Assembly (NCBI GenBank): GCA_022385805.1 | Contig: MU277672.1 | Span: 44,012 to 108,011 of the forward strand | Length of the DNA: 64,000 bases | Source: Pilatotrama ljubarskyi | Lineage: Eukaryota > Basidiomycota > Agaricomycetes > Polyporales > Polyporaceae | Direction of reading: 5' to 3' | Translations under genes and position numbers: made by a program | Shown: positions 61,022 to 64,000 of the stretch, in pieces | Layout of the letters: every line of letters starts with the position of its first letter | Position numbering within the stretch: position 1 is the first letter of the stretch | Notes under the pieces: generated by a model | Databases searched by the model: none | Told to the model about the DNA's origin: nothing | Seen by the model: only the letters and a program-made list of their open reading frames with translations

Positions 61022-63840
61022 TACTGGCATGCTCGCCTGTCCGTCCGTCTTCCTGGGTCTGACTGGGTGACTTGGACTGCCCTTATTTATTTCTACGCCA
61101 TCACTGACCGTCATGTCTGCCCCCTCACGTTCCTTGTGTTGTTATTACCCCACCCCCATCCGCACCGTATGTATCCACCACTGCCAGCTCTCCTAGATCG
61201 CCATATCTATTTCACGCATCTCACGACGCCACGTTCGCATGGATTATAAATTCTCTAATCAATTGTATTTTGTGCTCGCAGCACGCTGTCCTTGTGCTGA
61301 GGACCTCAGGCTCAGTGCTGATGGCACAGTGTGTGCAGCTCTCCTAGCCCTGCAGGCTGCATTGGTTTCTCTTCCTATCCTCTTGTAAAGGAGTTGCGGA
61401 GCCCCCACGTTGGCCTTCCATGACATGCCAATGTATAAAACGTGACGAGTGCACTGAGTACGGTATGGTATAGACCGGTGCCCACTGTGACCGAGGCGAG
61501 TGTTTTACTGCTAGTAGATCTTCTGGAAACCTGCAACGAGCTCCAGCTGCGTGCGTAGCATAGACACCCGAGCAGCTGGCATCATACTCCCTCCTCGCAA
61601 AGGACCTATCTATGGCTCTTGACGAACTCAGCACAGCGTGTCTTCAGCCTCGCCTCCAGGGTATGCATGACTGAGAGCAATCCCTTCACGGGATGCGGCG
61701 GACGGAGACACGCGGCCAACCTCCCGGGCCACTGAGAGTCTACGCGGCGGCTCCGGCCACGGCCTACCAAGGATCGTGCTGCATCGCTCAGCGATGAGTA
61801 CATAGGCCATTCAAGGATGCATGAACTTGGACACTTACGTTTCGTGTCCTTAGACACATCCCACTGGACTTTGGTCGCCCGAGAATCGTGCGGAGGTCCC
61901 GTTCTTCTGGCGAAAGCCACATTGACAAGACAGGACTGGCTCAGCTCCAGACTCGGGCTGCGGTCCTACTTGAGGACGGTATGGCTTCTAGCTCGGTCAG
62001 TCTATTGGAGTCGTTCTGTACTAACGAACCAAGCTCACCAGGGCCGTATTCGGGGAGACATTGCGCTTGGGGGTACTAACAGGAACCGTCCCCGAGTTCG
62101 GTGAAGGACGGCATTTCTGCCTCTGAGCGTGGCATTTGGTGGCGGAGGAGGCACACGTTGTCATGGAACCCATTGCGTCCGAGGGCGAGTGGAAAGGTGA
62201 TGTCGTACATACTAGCGGTCGAAAGTCAGTCTTTATATGCGACAACTGGGTCCTTGAGCTTCATGGTGCATGCGAGCAGGTCCGTTTAGGACAGGCAGAG
62301 ACGCGTTGGCCACTAGCGAGCTGCTGGATATCTCGAGCACTGCAGTCACATCAGAGTCCTTTAGTGTGAGGATGTGAATATCTGCACGCACAAGAGCTTC
62401 CCGCTGGGAGATAGAGTCCGACCGTATGGTGAGCGCACCACGACTCGGACCCACATGCTGCTAGTGGCCCACTCAGCGCTGTGCCTTCGGCTTCACCCGT
62501 GTACAGATATCTGGATTGCGGCACACCCTCCATCTCCGACTGCGACGTCGCTGTCGCACAACTAGCCAGGAATCCACTCTTTCACCGAAGGTGCAATGTT
62601 CCGTGGCATGATAAGCAAGCGACGTTCATTGCATTCATATATAGATAGTCTAAGCAAGGTAAAGTCATACAAACCGTCGAGGTATCAGGAAAGTCAGTAT
62701 ACGGCCATTCTGCCAAATCGCCATGGAATGATGCCCATCGTCCGCGGTCTACAGTGAGATTCATGCCTTAGACGACCCGTCTGCCAACAGTACTCACTGT
62801 AAACCGCTCGTCATCTCCAAGGTCATCCATTCATTGACGGCATAGCATATAGCTCCCTGAGACGGATGACCTGATGGAGCACCGCACGAAGGATATCCTG
62901 GAGCGCATAGCTGGGGGAACATGAGTGACTGCTGGAACGTAGGGTCTGCAACGAGCCCTTCGATATCCGTCGAACTCGTGTCTTTCGCCACGCACATTGA
63001 TGCAGCGTCTTGTCGGGTACGTCCGAGGGAAGACGAGAACATCAGAGCGTCCGCGCGATGATGGTGCTCGAGTCTTCGTAATTGAGGCGCTGGGCTGAGG
63101 AACTCCTCGGCCCTCTTTCGTCACATCCCTCTCAGGAGTGAAGTTTCCTATACCGCATCCGCCAATAGGCAGAGGTGAGGTCCGCTCGCTCTGGACAGCG
63201 CCGTCGCTCTTTCCCGCACGAAATCCATCGGACTGGGGCTCGGATGAGCATCACGCACGTCTGCACGGACGCATAGGAGACCGTCCTGGATCTGGTACCT
63301 GAGGGAGCGGTGCAGGCGCGAGAACTCGAATGGCCTACAGGTAGCCTGTTAACCTCGGCGGATCCCTCCCGGGGTCGCGGAAGTAGAAGAACTGCTCGCG
63401 CGGGTGCAGAACAGATGAGGGCTTGGGTACGAGAAGAGCGGGAGGGGGAGCTTGCGAGGACAGAAAGTGCTGATGAGTGGATGAGAGGGTATGGCGTTTG
63501 CTACGTGGGGCACCGACTGAGGGACATCCTTACTTCGCGATTGAATCAGAGAGCCTCGACCACAACGAGGACGTCCACTGACGATGAGCGGTGTTATGAC
63601 GTGCCTTCGGTACCGGAGGTCTAGGTTGCCAGCTTTAAATATGGATCGAAGGTAAAATGGTGGCATACAGAAGTCAAAACTTCCTGAAGCGACTGCTGAA
63701 GCGAGTGCTATAGGAAGAGGGATAATGGCCGACGCTCGTCGCTAGGATCTAATCTGGTCGGCTACTGGATGTGAAAACCAGAGTGTCCAGACGTACTGGA
63801 TGAGTTTGTCTACCGCCTCCTCGGCCCGTTGACATCATGG
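61022..63840. other. Non-coding region with doubtful coding traces
   Basis: After the flippase 3' flank, short frames on both strands show no family. On the minus strand around 63060-62690 some stretches look coding (for example SYALQDILRAVLHQVIRLREL, and NLTVDRGRWASFHGDLAEW at about 62765-62710), but they lie in different frames without usable splice sites. They may belong to a decayed gene. I see no transposon signatures. Confidence 0.35.
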
Positions 63841-63961
63841 TCAGATCCTCTCGCGTGTCTGACGATACCTGATGAACTTCGTGTCGTAGGTCAGATCCCA
63901 GGAGACGGTGATCTCGTCCCGACCACTGATGATAACGCGCACGGGCCTCTTCTCAGAGAAG
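63841..63961 (-). CDS. Possible last exon of a gene entering from the right edge
   Basis: On the minus strand, after a GCGCAG acceptor at 63962, the frame reads FSEKRPVRVIISGRDEITVSWDLTYDTKFIRY and ends at TGA 63843-63841. The strand pattern VRVIISG-VSW-FIRY resembles the C-terminal exon of the F-box gene at 37718 (VRVILAVGQ, VVWVDV, YMRY), so it could end another F-box protein of that type. Only about 40 codons are visible. An alternative donor inside it (AG|GTATCG near 63871) would allow a further exon. Confidence 0.4.
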
Positions 63962-64000
63962 CTGCGCAAAGTTAGCATCCGCGCGAGCCTCAAGTGATAA

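Overview
This window is nuclear DNA of a filamentous basidiomycete, most likely an agaricomycete of the Polyporales type. The evidence is GC-rich coding sequence, genes split by many 47-70 bp introns (mostly GT-AG, two probable GC-AG), and basidiomycete-type protein architectures. The order-level guess is inference. I placed splice sites by hand from reading-frame continuity and family conservation. Every multi-exon model closes to an intact frame, but none has transcript support.

Layout. At 0.7-4.7 kb there are two secreted Kre9/KNH-domain proteins (+) with a gene of an unrecognised family (-) between them. At 6.4-7.6 kb lies a coiled-coil AT-hook protein. A gene-poor stretch follows to 11.5 kb, then a Pho85-type (PCL) cyclin at 11.6-12.7 kb and another gene-poor stretch to 16.7 kb. 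At 16.7-22.5 kb three minus-strand genes follow: a MYND zinc-finger protein, a basic proline/glutamine-rich nuclear-type protein, and adenylosuccinate synthetase (ADE12). At 23.4-28.5 kb is an accessory block: two orphan genes, a broken copy of part of RPN6, and a second member of the family seen at 2.0-2.8 kb.

The 29.0-44.8 kb part is a dense housekeeping core. RPN6 (-) and RPN7 (+), two PCI-domain subunits of the 26S proteasome lid, are head to head over a 253 bp promoter. COX16 (-) and VPS41 (+) are divergent over 354 bp. An F-box gene (-) and IML1 (-) follow. VPS41 (HOPS tethering at the vacuole) and IML1 (SEACIT/GATOR1 inhibition of TORC1 at the vacuole) act on the same organelle.

At 46.6-47.5 kb lies a decayed chimera whose 5' part comes from IML1 and whose 3' part comes from the protein-kinase-like gene at 49.4-51.0 kb. 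It sits between its two parents, which is what a tandem duplication of about 2.8 kb would leave. The right end holds a serine-rich conserved-looking protein, a 1,440-residue P4-type lipid flippase of the Dnf class, and then mostly non-coding DNA, with the possible last exon of a gene entering from beyond the window. I saw no convincing tRNA, rRNA, CRISPR array, transposase, reverse transcriptase or viral gene.
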